Counted from the first letter of the stretch, positions 51,779 through 61,533 are shown. The stretch is 64,000 nt of DNA from Gorillibacterium massiliense (GCF_000455485.1 NZ_CBQR020000094.1:1-64000); one strand, 5' to 3'. Notes: generated by a model from the letters alone, not told the origin. A program made the numbers and translations.

Positions 51779-52378
51779 TCAAATTTTCTTCCCATTCGAA
51801 ACATCCGGCGTTTCTGCGGGAGTGTCCGATGGAGTCGATGGGGTGTTCAGATCGGAGCCTTTTATCCCCTGCAATAGTTCCGGGACGGTGTCCATAATGT
51901 ACGGAACAGCTTTTGAGCCGGCAAGAGCTTTTTGCACCGGGTCCGACGGCGTAACCGACAAGACGTATACGATAACGGCAGAAAGCAATGCGGCTTCCGC
52001 TACTCCGAGGAAAGCCCCGCCCCAGCGGTTCAAGGCGTTTAAGCCGGGGATTTTGGCGACGATATTGAGCAAGTGCCCGACTGCGGACAATACGATTTTT
52101 ACAGCGATGAACAAAAGCGCAAAGGAGAGCGCCCGAAGGATATAGTCATCCGCCTGCAAAGTGTGCAGCACGTATTGGTAATTCCCATACCCGGTAAAGG
52201 TACTCACGGGAATCCACTTGCTCAAATGCGGCGCCAAATCGTCGGAATAGCGGTAGGCAATATAAAAAGCAAGGACGAGTCCCACGAGGGAGACCAACTG
52301 ACTGACCATGCCCCGCCGGTATCCGACAACAAAGGCGACCAAAAGTGCCGCGGCGATAATCAGATCAATGACGTTCAT
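51779..52378 (-). CDS. cvpA: CvpA-family membrane protein
   Basis: Membrane protein of 199 aa with about four helices (VIDLIIAAALLVAFVVGYRRG, VSLVGLVLAFYIAYR, FALLFIAVKIVLSAVGHLL, AEAALLSAVIVYVLS) and the RWGGAFLGVAE segment. Family first linked to colicin V production; Bacillus yshB lies at the same place, after zapA. Nine bases separate it from the ZapA-fusion gene. The start is ATG 52378 after AGGAG. Confidence 0.88.
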   Translation of the reverse strand: MNVIDLIIAAALLVAFVVGYRRGMVSQLVSLVGLVLAFYIAYRYSDDLAPHLSKWIPVSTFTGYGNYQYVLHTLQADDYILRALSFALLFIAVKIVLSAVGHLLNIVAKIPGLNALNRWGGAFLGVAEAALLSAVIVYVLSVTPSDPVQKALAGSKAVPYIMDTVPELLQGIKGSDLNTPSTPSDTPAETPDVSNGKKI

Positions 52379-52387
52379 CGCCATCTC

Positions 52388-54337
52388 CTATCTGCTTCCT
52401 GCTTCCTCAGTGTCTTCTTCCATTACCAGTTCGATCCACTCGTTGTACTCTTTCTTCAGCATCTCGTATTCCTGCAGCAGACGGTCATACTTCTCGGTAA
52501 GCTCGCTATCCTCGTTAGGCCGATTGGCATTCCGCTCCTGTTCCAGGCGCAGCGCTCCCAGCAGCTTCTCGTTCTCCTCGTTTTTCAAAGCAAGCTCTTT
52601 CTCCCGCTCCTCCAAGGAGTCGCGAAGCTCATCCGTTGACTCCAACGTAGCCGCGTGCTCGGTAACCCAGCTTTCTCTTTCATGGGCTAGCCGGTTTTCC
52701 CGCTCCGTCAACTGGTTTAATTCCATGCGTACCGATAAAAGGGCATACTCCAACCCTTCTTTATCTTCAAGCCAATTGGACTCTGAGGAGGCGAAGCTCT
52801 CCCGTTCCGCGGCAGCCGCCGCTTCAAGACTACCGAGCCGCTCCTCCAGAGCGGTGCGCTCAACGTCCCATACTTTCGCAAGCTCGTCCTTTTGCCGATC
52901 CAGTTCATCCGATAAAAAGAGATCCTTGCGTTCGACTTCCTCCGCCCGGCTTGTCGCCAGCTTTTGCAGTTCTTCCTCCCGGGTCATCTCTATCAGCGCC
53001 AAATCGTCGCGATGGGACGCCTTGAGTTTGGCGATTTCATCTTCATAGGACGTTCTTATGCTGTTCCGCTCATCTTCATGGCTGGACAAAAGACGGCTTC
53101 TCTCGGCTTCCCATTCTTCCTGCTCATTCTGCCGTTCCGTATCGTGGGCGCCTCTCAAAGCCACAAGCTCTTCCCAATGGGCATCCTGGACAGACTTCAT
53201 TTCTTCGCCGTAGCTCTCTTTTACCGTTTGAAGTTCTGCGATATGTTCGTTTCTCAATTTGTTCAGCTTATCGGCATCGGAGGCTTCCGTCTGGCGCAAT
53301 GCTTCGGCATGCTCCTCGATCAGACTCTGCAGCTTCGTTTCATAGGCGCTCTCCTTGCCTGCAAGCTCAGCAGCATGATTTGCCTCTATTTCCGACAATT
53401 GATCGGAATGGGAGGTATCCTTTTCCTGGAGCAGTTCCAGATGCTCGCTGCGCAAACCGTTCAGTTGCTCCTCGTGAGCCGACTTCAAACTGCGCAGTTC
53501 TTCGCTGTGTTCTTGCTGGGAGCGGTCCAGCCGCTCCCGCAAATCCTTCTCACGGCGGGCTTGTTCCTCCAAGCGCACCTTCGATTTTTCCTTGTCCTTA
53601 CGAAGTTCGGTGGTCTCTGTCTGCAAAACGTTCCATTTGTCCTGCAGCGTTTTCCGTTCTTGAACAAGGGTGTTGCGGATGTTTTCATATTCCTTCAGGC
53701 GTTCCGCCGACTTTGTCAGCTCTTCAGCCTGTTGTTGCAGCTTGGCGTCGGCTTTGCTTTTTTCAGACTGGCGGGCAGCTTTCTCTTCGGTGAGTGCTGT
53801 CTGGTCCGCTTCATGGTCATGCCGCAAAGCAGCGGTCTCGCTGGTCAGCGCATCATGCTCCTCGGTCAGTGTCAGCAGTTTGGCAGACGTTTCCTCGGAC
53901 TGTTTGCGGTAATCGTCCCGCTCGCCGGCAACAGCCGCTCTATCAAGCTCCAGCTGCTTCCGTTCCTCAGCCCAGCGCTTCTCCGCCTCGTGAAACCGCT
54001 CCAGCTCTTCCTGCTGAGCTGCGTTCAGCTCCCGCAATTCATCTGCGCGGGCAGCCTTATCCCTGAGCTCGGAGACGTTTTGCTCCAGCCTCTTAGTGCG
54101 AACCGTGTTTTCTTCCCATTCATCCTTCAGCTTCGTCAGGTCATCGGCCATATTGAATGCGGCCAATACCGCGATTTTCGTCGTGTCCAACCGCTCGTTG
54201 GAGCCGGCGATCTGATGCATTTGTTCATTAACCTGGGCCGCGATGCGCTTCATATAGCCCGGGCTAGTCGTACCTTTCAATCGGTAAGATGATCCGTATA
54301 TGTCAACCGTAAGCCGCGTCTTTTCTTCCGGATTCAA
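52388..54337 (-). CDS. zapA: ZapA domain fused to very long coiled coil
   Basis: Protein of 649 aa. Residues 1-~95 match ZapA (TRLTVDIYGSSYRLKGTTSPGYMKRIAAQVNEQM and RLDTTKIAVLAAFNMADDL), which cross-links FtsZ filaments. The rest, about residues 75-645, is one charged coiled coil rich in Glu, Lys, Arg and Leu, without membrane helices. Usual ZapA is ~85-90 aa and forms short antiparallel coils. Bacillus zapA (yshA) occupies the same position between pheT and cvpA, so this is the orthologue carrying a ~550-residue extension. The reading frame is unbroken. Confidence 0.85.
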   Translation of the reverse strand: MNPEEKTRLTVDIYGSSYRLKGTTSPGYMKRIAAQVNEQMHQIAGSNERLDTTKIAVLAAFNMADDLTKLKDEWEENTVRTKRLEQNVSELRDKAARADELRELNAAQQEELERFHEAEKRWAEERKQLELDRAAVAGERDDYRKQSEETSAKLLTLTEEHDALTSETAALRHDHEADQTALTEEKAARQSEKSKADAKLQQQAEELTKSAERLKEYENIRNTLVQERKTLQDKWNVLQTETTELRKDKEKSKVRLEEQARREKDLRERLDRSQQEHSEELRSLKSAHEEQLNGLRSEHLELLQEKDTSHSDQLSEIEANHAAELAGKESAYETKLQSLIEEHAEALRQTEASDADKLNKLRNEHIAELQTVKESYGEEMKSVQDAHWEELVALRGAHDTERQNEQEEWEAERSRLLSSHEDERNSIRTSYEDEIAKLKASHRDDLALIEMTREEELQKLATSRAEEVERKDLFLSDELDRQKDELAKVWDVERTALEERLGSLEAAAAAERESFASSESNWLEDKEGLEYALLSVRMELNQLTERENRLAHERESWVTEHAATLESTDELRDSLEEREKELALKNEENEKLLGALRLEQERNANRPNEDSELTEKYDRLLQEYEMLKKEYNEWIELVMEEDTEEAGSR

Positions 54338-54396
54338 ATCAAAAACCTCCTTTTACGCGTTGTTTACATATTCGCGGAACTCCGTCCCGGTTCCTG

Positions 54397-56850
54397 CTAT
54401 TTTCTCAGTTCAGCCGCAAAAGTTTGCTCGAGAGCCGTGACAACTTTGCCGTGGAGCTCCGTCACTTCTTCGTCGGTCAATGTTCTTTCCGGATGGCGGT
54501 AGATTAAGGACAACGCCGCGCTCTTGCGGTTTTCTCCCAACCGTTCCCCGGTATAAATATCAAAGATATCGGCATGTTCCAGCAGCTCGCCTGCCGTCTC
54601 CTTCACCTTGGCCAGCATCTCGCCTACAGGCACGGACGCATCCACAACAACCGCGATATCCCGGCTGATCACAGGGTGGCGAGGTATCGGTTTATAGGTG
54701 ACGGCAAAATCAGCATATTGGCTGAGGGTATCCAGTTCAACTTCAAATACGAAGGTGTCGCCCAAGCTCTTCTCGCGCTGCAGATCAGGGTGCAATTGGC
54801 CCAAAAAGCCCACGGGTACTTGTTTACCATCCACAGGAAGCACGATTTCCGCCGTGCGTCCCGGATGATAGCCTGCCGGTGCTGCCGCCCGGTAGACCGT
54901 AGCGGGAAGGCCAAGAACGGCCGCAACCTTTTCAAAAATCCCCTTCAGGTCATAAAAATCAAACTTCTCCGGTTTGGCCGCCCAATGCATCCCCGTCCGG
55001 TTACCGCTCAAAATAACGGACAGCAGCAATCTCTCGGTAGGCTGCTCGCTGATGGCTTTTTCCATGGATACGTACGCTTTGCCGATTTCGAACAAAGCCA
55101 CATCCCCCATGTTGCGGTTGCGGTTGTACTGCACCGTTTCCAAGAGTTGGGGAACAAGGCTGGTGCGAAGTACGCTGTGCTCCTCGCTCATGGGCATGGC
55201 CAGCGGAATCGGGTTGGCTTCCTTATAAGCGCCGGGGAACTCCTTGTTCGCATCCGGATGCACCAGCGAGTAGGAAATCACTTCGCTCAGTCCGTTGTCA
55301 ATAAGCATGGATCGCAGACGGCGACGGATTTTTTGCTCCGCCGAGAGCGAGCCCGGCGTCGTCACCCCGGACATCAGCGTGGTGGGGATCTCGTCGTAGC
55401 CGTTCAAACGGGCAATTTCTTCGATCAGATCAACCCCGCCGGTTATGTCTCCGCGGCGTCCGGGAGCATAAACCGTGTATACAGTATTGCTGCCTGTACC
55501 TTCGGTTGTAAAAGGGAAAACCAGTTTCGTGAAAATATTCGCCACTTGATCGGCGGTTAGTTCCGTACCCAAATGGGCGTTCACTTTTTCCAGAGACAAG
55601 GTGACTTTAATCGGCTCTGCCTTCCGCGGCGCGGATTCCGCATAGCCTTGGGCGGCTTTACCACCGGCGTACAAGCACATCAGCGAGAGGGCGCGGTTCA
55701 GCGCGTCGGTTACCGCATCGGCGTTAACCTCTTTCTCGAACCGCTGGCTTGCTTCTGAGCGCAGCGCCAACTGGCGGGAAGTGCGGCGCACCGAAGCGCC
55801 GGAGAACTTGGCGGCTTCCAGCATGATCCGCGTTGTCTCTGCACTCACTTCGGTGCTTGCTCCGCCCATAACGCCGGCTAAGCCGATAGGCGCCCTGCCG
55901 TCGGTGATAACCAGCATGTGCGGCTCCAAGGTCCGCTCGACGTCGTCGAGGGTGACCAGCTTTTCTCCAAGCTGGGCGGTGCGTACGCCGAGGACTCCGC
56001 TCTGCAGCTTATCGGCGTCATAGGCATGCAGCGGCTGGCCGTATTCCAACATGACATAGTTGGTGATGTCGACCACGTTGCTGATGGGGCGAACGCCTGC
56101 AGCCATGAGCCGTAACTGCATCCACAAAGGCGACGGCGCGATGGTCAGCCCTTCGGCAAATCCTGCCGAAATGTAAGGACATGCCGCTTCGTCTTCGACG
56201 GAGAGCTTGATTTTGTCTGCCGCTTGTTCACCGGTGACGGCAAGCCCATCTTGCGGATCGGGCAGTTTGACATCCCGGCCGAGAATAGCTGCGATCTCAT
56301 AAGCCACGCCGATCATGCTCAAGCAATCGGAACGGTTCGGCGTCAGATCCAGATCGAGAATCTCATCATCCAGGCCGAGCACGCTGAGAATGCTTTCGCC
56401 AACAGGCGTTTCAGGAGGCAGAACGTAGATCCCTTGCTGAATCTCCTTCGGCATGTAGCGATCGTTGATCTCCAGTTCCTTGGCGGAACAGATCATCCCT
56501 TGGGACTCTACGCCCCGCAGCTTGGCCCGCTTGATTTTGAAATCGCCAGGCAGTACCGATCCGATCACCGCAACCGGCACCTTTTGCCCAGCCGCCACAT
56601 TGGCGGCGCCGCAGACGATCTGCAGATCCTGCTCCCCGCCGACATCCACGGTACATACATTCAGCTTATCCGCATCCGGGTGCTTTTGCTTTTCTTTAAC
56701 ATAACCGACAACAACGCCGTTGACGCCTTTGTTCAGCTTTTCGACTCCATCGACTTCAATACCGCTGCGGGTCAATTTCTCCGCCAGATCTTCCGCCGTA
56801 TAGCCGGAAAGGTCCACATATTCCGATAACCACCGGTATGATACTTTCAT
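54397..56850 (-). CDS. pheT: Phenylalanyl-tRNA synthetase beta subunit
   Basis: Beta chain (817 aa) of the alpha2-beta2 enzyme charging tRNA-Phe. N-terminal tRNA-binding (EMAP-like) domain at ~40-150, B3/B4 editing domain at ~215-385 (PISNVVDITNYVMLEYGQPLHAYD), B5 at ~405-480, core domain, and the C-terminal anticodon-binding FDX-ACB domain starting at PRHPVISRDIAVVVD. Length is normal. It is co-transcribed with pheS. Confidence 0.96.
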   Translation of the reverse strand: MKVSYRWLSEYVDLSGYTAEDLAEKLTRSGIEVDGVEKLNKGVNGVVVGYVKEKQKHPDADKLNVCTVDVGGEQDLQIVCGAANVAAGQKVPVAVIGSVLPGDFKIKRAKLRGVESQGMICSAKELEINDRYMPKEIQQGIYVLPPETPVGESILSVLGLDDEILDLDLTPNRSDCLSMIGVAYEIAAILGRDVKLPDPQDGLAVTGEQAADKIKLSVEDEAACPYISAGFAEGLTIAPSPLWMQLRLMAAGVRPISNVVDITNYVMLEYGQPLHAYDADKLQSGVLGVRTAQLGEKLVTLDDVERTLEPHMLVITDGRAPIGLAGVMGGASTEVSAETTRIMLEAAKFSGASVRRTSRQLALRSEASQRFEKEVNADAVTDALNRALSLMCLYAGGKAAQGYAESAPRKAEPIKVTLSLEKVNAHLGTELTADQVANIFTKLVFPFTTEGTGSNTVYTVYAPGRRGDITGGVDLIEEIARLNGYDEIPTTLMSGVTTPGSLSAEQKIRRRLRSMLIDNGLSEVISYSLVHPDANKEFPGAYKEANPIPLAMPMSEEHSVLRTSLVPQLLETVQYNRNRNMGDVALFEIGKAYVSMEKAISEQPTERLLLSVILSGNRTGMHWAAKPEKFDFYDLKGIFEKVAAVLGLPATVYRAAAPAGYHPGRTAEIVLPVDGKQVPVGFLGQLHPDLQREKSLGDTFVFEVELDTLSQYADFAVTYKPIPRHPVISRDIAVVVDASVPVGEMLAKVKETAGELLEHADIFDIYTGERLGENRKSAALSLIYRHPERTLTDEEVTELHGKVVTALEQTFAAELRK

Positions 56851-56920
56851 CTATATCACGTCCTTATTTCAATTTCACACACTTTGCATTTCGTTGCCTG
56901 CGTTGTTAAACGCTGTTCCC

Positions 56921-57958
56921 TTACAGCTTGCTGAACTGCTTCAACAAGCGCATATCATTGGTGTAAAAATGCCGGATATCGTCGATCCCGTACTTCAGCA
57001 TAGCAATCCGTTCTACGCCCATGCCGAAGGCGAAGCCGCTGTATACCTCCGGATCGTATCCCTGCATGCGCAGCACGTTGGGATGCACCATCCCGGAGCC
57101 CAAAATCTCGATCCAACCGCTGCCTTTGCACGTCCGGCAGCCAACGCCCCCGCACATCATACAGGAAACGTCAACCTCGGCACTAGGCTCAGTGAAGGGG
57201 AAAAAGCTGGGACGAATCCGGATGCGGGTGTTCGGCCCGAACATTTCCTTGGCGAACTGGAGCAGCGTTCCCTTCAGATCGCTCATGCGGATTCCTTTAT
57301 CCACCACGAGCCCTTCGATCTGCGTGAATTGATGGGAGTGGGTGGCGTCGTCCTCATCCCGCCGGTAAACCTTGCCGGGGCAAATAATTTTCACGGGCAC
57401 GTGTCCCTCTAGACGCTTCAGCGTTCTCGCCTGCACCGGCGACGTATGGGTCCGCATCAGCAGCTCCTCGGTGACATAGAACGTATCCTGCATATCCCGG
57501 GCGGAGTGGTTTTTCGGCATGTTCATCGCTTCAAAGTTGTAATAATCCGTCTCCACCTCCGGCCCTTCTTCCACGGTATAGCCCATACCCGTGAAAATAT
57601 CCTCGATCTCGCGGATCACCCGGCTCAAGGGATGCTCCGTTCCCGCCGGCACCGATTGGCGGCCAGGCAACGAAACGTCGATGGTTTCACCCTTCAGCTT
57701 CTCAGCGGTTTCCTGTTTTTGCACTTCTTCCTGCTTCGCATCCAAAACCTGCTCAATAGCTTGGCGGACGTCATTCGCCACTTGGCCAATGATCGGACGC
57801 TCTTCCGCACTCAGAGCACCCATGCCCCGCAAAATTTCCGTGAGCGGCCCTTTTTTTCCTAAATATTTGACCCTCAGGTCCAGCAGCTCCTGGCTGTTGC
57901 CGGCTGCCTCCAGTTCCCGCAACGCTTCAACCTTCAACGCTTCCAAACGATCTCTCAT
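56921..57958 (-). CDS. pheS: Phenylalanyl-tRNA synthetase alpha subunit
   Basis: Catalytic alpha chain (345 aa) of class II PheRS. N-terminal coiled coil (1-~90), motif 1-3 catalytic core with [58 protein letters not shown] and [14 protein letters not shown] 57958 lies 11 bases after GGAGG; the open frame extends upstream into the T-box leader. Expression should rise when tRNA-Phe is uncharged. Confidence 0.95.
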   Translation of the reverse strand: MRDRLEALKVEALRELEAAGNSQELLDLRVKYLGKKGPLTEILRGMGALSAEERPIIGQVANDVRQAIEQVLDAKQEEVQKQETAEKLKGETIDVSLPGRQSVPAGTEHPLSRVIREIEDIFTGMGYTVEEGPEVETDYYNFEAMNMPKNHSARDMQDTFYVTEELLMRTHTSPVQARTLKRLEGHVPVKIICPGKVYRRDEDDATHSHQFTQIEGLVVDKGIRMSDLKGTLLQFAKEMFGPNTRIRIRPSFFPFTEPSAEVDVSCMMCGGVGCRTCKGSGWIEILGSGMVHPNVLRMQGYDPEVYSGFAFGMGVERIAMLKYGIDDIRHFYTNDMRLLKQFSKL

Positions 57959-58011
57959 GACATCTTTCGCCTCCGATTTCCTGTCTTGCTTTTCCTCCGA
58001 TAAAGCCAAAA

Positions 58012-58275
58012 ACGGCGTCCTCATCCCGATAAGGGACGAAAACGCCGTGGTACCACCCTTGTTAAGGTCCGCTGCCCGCATTAAACTCGCATGGCAACAT
58101 GCCCTTCACTTTAACGAATTAACGGCTCGTGCCGGTACCCTCTACTTACGCCGAAAAGACGGTTCAAGGAACTGCTCCGGAGCGAACTTCGGCAGCCTGA
58201 TTTCCCGAAAGCCCTCTCAATCTACGGGGCCTTCTCCCTGTCGGAAAGCACTGCGTACTCTTCTCCATCGATGCA
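58012..58275 (-). promoter_or_regulatory. T-box leader of pheST
   Basis: Leader RNA with the T-box AGGGTGGTACCACGG (58,045-58,059) that pairs the tRNA CCA end, and a terminator stem ACGGCGT / ACGCCGT followed by TTTTTGG (58,012-58,048) that competes with it. A candidate Phe specifier codon UUC is at 58,169-58,171 before CTTGAACC. The 57,959-58,370 stretch holds only this leader and the end of a gene spacer. Confidence 0.93.
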
Positions 58276-58370
58276 TTTTTGTTGTGAATTACCCCATATT
58301 ATAGGAAAAATCCCCGCACGATGCAAGCCGCGACTTGCCCTTTCCAAAAAAAACCTCGCATTTGCCATTC

Positions 58371-59789
58371 TCACTTGGTAATGACCGGAATAAGCGAGCC
58401 ATCCTTGTATTCATATTGCCGTTCCCCATCATCAAATCCGGCGATGAACACCTTTTTCCCGGCGCTAGTCGATGAGTCTGCGACATAGACCGACTTGGCC
58501 CCCAAAGCCTGCGCCACATCGGCAGATTCGAAGCCTGCGCCTGTCCAGCGGTAAAGCTCCAGATATGTTGGAGTGCCATACTGAGCCGTTATTTCGTTAA
58601 TGCCATCGCCATCAAAATCGGCATAACGGGCATATCCGGACTCTACCGCCAAAAAGGGCTTGGGTATCCCATCTGTCAGGTCAAAAAAGTAGGTTGCCGC
58701 ATAAGCAGCCCCATACGTGCCGGTAGCGGTCAGCGTCTTTTTGCCGAATAACGAATCAATCGATACTTCCGGCGCCCCCCGATAAGCGTAAGCCATAGCG
58801 CCAAAGACGCCCAAATCATAAGATTTACCGTCATGTACGAAATAGGCATGCAGATTTTCCGTGTCTCCCTTTTTCCGGTAGGTGACAAACCGATCTCCTG
58901 CAATGGGATTATCTTCGATCACTTCCGCTACATCCGATGCTTTCAAAACAGTCACTTTGCGGTCTGGCGGTAGCGCCACCTTTTGAAAATCGAGAGGAGC
59001 CGCCGCTCCGCCGCCTTTGCTGTCAAGCTGCTCGGTTCGGATTAATACCATCATCTTTCGGTCGTAATCTGGAGTGAATACGTAACGGATGGGGAAATCT
59101 TGACCTGCTCCTTGAGGAGTCTCTGTAATCAACTGTCCATTTACTACCTTCGGCCGTTTGTTCGCCTCCAAGGAGGTAGTGAAAGAATCGGAGATACCGG
59201 GCTCATTCCTATTTTGGTCAAACTGAAGCATCATCCCATGCCCGTCTTTCTCCGCGAACAGGTAAAAGGGAATGCCGTGGCAGCCCGTATACTGAGGATA
59301 ATACAGCAGTCCTTCTGCGCCGGGCAGTGCGATGGTTGACATCATCTCCGGCTCAAGGCTTTGGCTGACGAGCGGGGATTCCGTCACCTTCCCCACAACC
59401 TGGGGCTGACCTCCGGTTGGGGTGTAGACCACCTGATAGTTCCCGGTGAACGAATAGTCGGTTTCGATTCCATAACAGCTTGGCGCGCCCAGTTTGGCCA
59501 CCTGCTCCTCCCCGGATGGAACGATGGTCCACTCCCCTCCTGAGGTGCGGCCTATTGCCCGGGGCGTATTCGGAGGCGGAACAGATAAATCATCGTCCTC
59601 TTGCACATTGGAGGTTGCAGACGGAGCAATGGTTTGTGCAACAGGCGAGCCCCCCGTCGGCGTTCCCATTGGGTCTCCTCCAAGCCTGCCATTCCCGATC
59701 CATACCGCGCTTACGATTACAACCAGTGCAATCCCCAACCCGATCCCCAAACTTTTTCCCGTTCTCATCCGTTTCGCCATGCGCCTCAT
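58371..59789 (-). CDS. Membrane-anchored hypothetical protein
   Basis: Protein of 472 aa. A basic N-terminus and helix SLGIGLGIALVVIVSAVWIG (~14-33) anchor it; a Pro/Thr/Ser-rich linker follows; the rest faces outward. The C-terminal part has YADFDGDGINEITAQYG, a DxDxDG calcium-binding motif as in FG-GAP/VCBS repeats, suggesting a beta-propeller-like end. No family recognised. ATG 59789 follows AAAGGG; an ATG at 59,810 lacks a ribosome site. It is separate from pheS and tRNA-Gly. Confidence 0.8.
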   Translation of the reverse strand: MRRMAKRMRTGKSLGIGLGIALVVIVSAVWIGNGRLGGDPMGTPTGGSPVAQTIAPSATSNVQEDDDLSVPPPNTPRAIGRTSGGEWTIVPSGEEQVAKLGAPSCYGIETDYSFTGNYQVVYTPTGGQPQVVGKVTESPLVSQSLEPEMMSTIALPGAEGLLYYPQYTGCHGIPFYLFAEKDGHGMMLQFDQNRNEPGISDSFTTSLEANKRPKVVNGQLITETPQGAGQDFPIRYVFTPDYDRKMMVLIRTEQLDSKGGGAAAPLDFQKVALPPDRKVTVLKASDVAEVIEDNPIAGDRFVTYRKKGDTENLHAYFVHDGKSYDLGVFGAMAYAYRGAPEVSIDSLFGKKTLTATGTYGAAYAATYFFDLTDGIPKPFLAVESGYARYADFDGDGINEITAQYGTPTYLELYRWTGAGFESADVAQALGAKSVYVADSSTSAGKKVFIAGFDDGERQYEYKDGSLIPVITK

Positions 59790-59935
59790 CCCGTTCCCTT
59801 TCTTTCCCATTCTGTGTCTCTAATAGACGATGACGGATGGCGAAAAGTTATCATACAAACCATGATGCAACACAATCCACACCACTGGTTTTAATGCGAG
59901 CCTTTTGCTCTCTTTCCGAAAAATGAACACAAAAA

Positions 59936-59956
59936 AACCCTTGGCGTCCAAGGGTT
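59936..59956 (-). terminator. Terminator after tRNA-Gly
   Basis: Stem AACCCTTGG / CCAAGGGTT, ACG loop, then TTTTTTTG on the minus strand. Confidence 0.85.
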
Positions 59957-59972
59957 TCAGAAGGCAATATGT

Positions 59973-60046
59973 TGGAGCGGGTGATGGGAATCGAACCCAC
60001 GCTACCAGCTTGGAAGGCTGGAGTTCTACCATTGAACTACACCCGC
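59973..60046 (-). tRNA. trnG: tRNA-Gly(TCC)
   Basis: 74 bases including an encoded CCA. Acceptor arm GCGGGTG / CACCCGC with T discriminator, D-arm with GTTC...GAAC, anticodon loop CTTCCAA (anticodon TCC, glycine), TpsiC arm GGGTTCGATTCCC. All arms pair well. It decodes GGA/GGG glycine codons. Confidence 0.97.
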
Positions 60047-60086
60047 AGATTCAATAGAACAACTGCGGTCCTATCAAACAAAAGTC

Positions 60087-60115
60087 ACTATACCACGCAG
60101 GTAAACAAAATGCAA
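60087..60115 (-). promoter_or_regulatory. Promoter of tRNA-Gly
   Basis: -35 TTGCAT (60,115-60,110), 17-base spacer, -10 TATAGT (60,092-60,087), about 40 bases before the tRNA. Confidence 0.75.
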
Positions 60116-60152
60116 CCCGGATGCCGGCAATCGCTTTCCTTAACATCCTGCT

Positions 60153-60428
60153 CTATTTTCCTATCACCGTATACAGATACCCTGTTGCGGCAGCATTCCA
60201 GATGAGCAGAAGCGGGATGCCCAGGCGGAAGGAATTATGCAGTGTCTTATGGCGAAAACGGTTCATGCCCAGCATGATGCCGAGCGCGCCTCCTATAGCG
60301 GCCAGTCCGAATAGCCGCGCTTCCGGAACTCTACGTTTCTTTTTTCGGGCTCGGGCTTTGTCGCTGCCCATGAGGAAGAAGGCGATGATATTTACTACTA
60401 CGATATAAAGAGTGAGTGCGGTAAACAT
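60153..60428 (-). CDS. DUF1294 membrane protein
   Basis: Small membrane protein of 91 aa with three helices. The conserved middle GSDKARARKKKRRVPEARLF, then LAAIGGALGIMLGMNRFRHKT, is the DUF1294 signature. Function unknown. ATG 60428 follows GAAAGG; the longer frame to 60,563 overlaps the divergent aldo/keto reductase gene and lacks a ribosome site. Confidence 0.87.
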   Translation of the reverse strand: MFTALTLYIVVVNIIAFFLMGSDKARARKKKRRVPEARLFGLAAIGGALGIMLGMNRFRHKTLHNSFRLGIPLLLIWNAAATGYLYTVIGK

Positions 60429-60451
60429 AACGGATTCACGCCTTTCCATTT

Positions 60452-60479
60452 TTGTAGCCGGAGGAAATTGGTGTATGAT
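60452..60479 (+). promoter_or_regulatory. Promoter of aldo/keto reductase
   Basis: -35 TTGTAG, 16-base spacer, -10 TATGAT, 38 bases before the GTG start. Confidence 0.5.
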
Positions 60480-60516
60480 AGTAGACATCATACCGATAAG
60501 ACGGGAGGAATGGCAA

Positions 60517-61443
60517 GTGAAATACCGCAGATTAGGAAAAACCGATATGAAGGTGTCCGTCATCGGCGTCGGTACTTGGCAATTCGGCGGCGAGTGGGGA
60601 AAATCCTTCGCTCAGGAAGAAGTGAACCGCATTCTCGGACGAGCGAAGGAGCAGGGCATCAATCTGCTGGATACGGCGGAGTGCTACGGCGACCATCTAT
60701 CCGAAGAGCTCATCGGCGGTTACCTGGCTCAGGATCGTCGGGAAGATTGGATTGTCGCCACCAAATTCGGCCATCACTTCCATGAAAAATTCAGCCGTAC
60801 TGATGTTTTCACGCCAGATGACGTTTTGAAGCAGTTGGAGGCATCCCTCAAGGCGCTGCGAACCGATTATGTTGACCTTTACCAATTCCATTCCGGACCG
60901 GATGCCGTTTTTGACAACGACGCCCTGTGGACCGCTTTGGACAAGCAGGTGCAAGCGGGAAAAATCCGCCATCTGGGCATCTCCATTGGCAGCAACAAAA
61001 ACATCCATCAAACCTCGGCCGCCAGCCGTATCGGCGCTTCCGCCATTCAGGTCGTATACAACCGTCTGGAACGGGAGCCGGAGTCGGAAGTATTCCCCTC
61101 CTGCCAGGAGCAGGATTTGGGCGTATTGGCGCGGGTGCCGTTGGCCAGCGGTTATTTAAGCGGAAAATATAAACCCGGCGCCACCTTCGGCGCAGGCGAC
61201 GTGCGGCACCGCCACGATCCGGCGGCAGTCGAACGCAAGCTGAAGGAAGTAGAGTCTATCCAGGCAAACGAAGTGCCGACAGGCATGGACATGGCCAAAT
61301 GGGCGCTAGCCTGGTGCCTAAAACACAATGCGGTCACCGCCGTAATCCCCGGCTGCAAAAACGAAGAGCAGGTCGACGCCAACGCGGCAGCGGCTGAGCT
61401 CTTAAGCGACAACCATCCCCAGGCATGGAAACCTGCGGAATAA
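60517..61443 (+). CDS. Aldo/keto reductase
   Basis: NADPH-dependent oxidoreductase of 308 aa (TIM barrel). Catalytic Asp and Tyr in LLDTAECYGDHLSEEL, Lys in IVATKFGHH, His in YQFHSGPDAV, and the cofactor region AVIPGCKNEEQVDANA. It is most like the IolS/YhdN group; its substrate is unknown. Start is GTG 60517, eight bases after GGAGG; the open frame to 60,412 has no ribosome site. Confidence 0.92.
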   Translation: MKYRRLGKTDMKVSVIGVGTWQFGGEWGKSFAQEEVNRILGRAKEQGINLLDTAECYGDHLSEELIGGYLAQDRREDWIVATKFGHHFHEKFSRTDVFTPDDVLKQLEASLKALRTDYVDLYQFHSGPDAVFDNDALWTALDKQVQAGKIRHLGISIGSNKNIHQTSAASRIGASAIQVVYNRLEREPESEVFPSCQEQDLGVLARVPLASGYLSGKYKPGATFGAGDVRHRHDPAAVERKLKEVESIQANEVPTGMDMAKWALAWCLKHNAVTAVIPGCKNEEQVDANAAAAELLSDNHPQAWKPAE

Positions 61444-61452
61444 TTGACTTCC

Positions 61453-61480
61453 AACCGGTTTGCCTGAGGGCAAGCCGGTT
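61453..61480 (+). terminator. Terminator after aldo/keto reductase
   Basis: Stem AACCGGTTTGCC / GGCAAGCCGGTT (one mismatch), TGAG loop, then TTTTCCC. Confidence 0.8.
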
Positions 61481-61503
61481 TTTTCCCATTTTTTGATCCA
61501 TCC

Positions 61504-61533
61504 TTGACCATCTCCATGTATTCTCGCTATAGT
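61504..61533 (+). promoter_or_regulatory. Promoter of phzF-like gene
   Basis: -35 TTGACC, 18-base spacer, -10 TATAGT, 39 bases before the start. Confidence 0.7.

Noticed and set aside
52964..54292. 442-codon open frame opposite the ZapA-fusion gene
   Set aside because: It mirrors a Glu/Lys/Leu-rich coiled coil on the other strand, has no ribosome site, and its content is what the antisense of such a gene gives.
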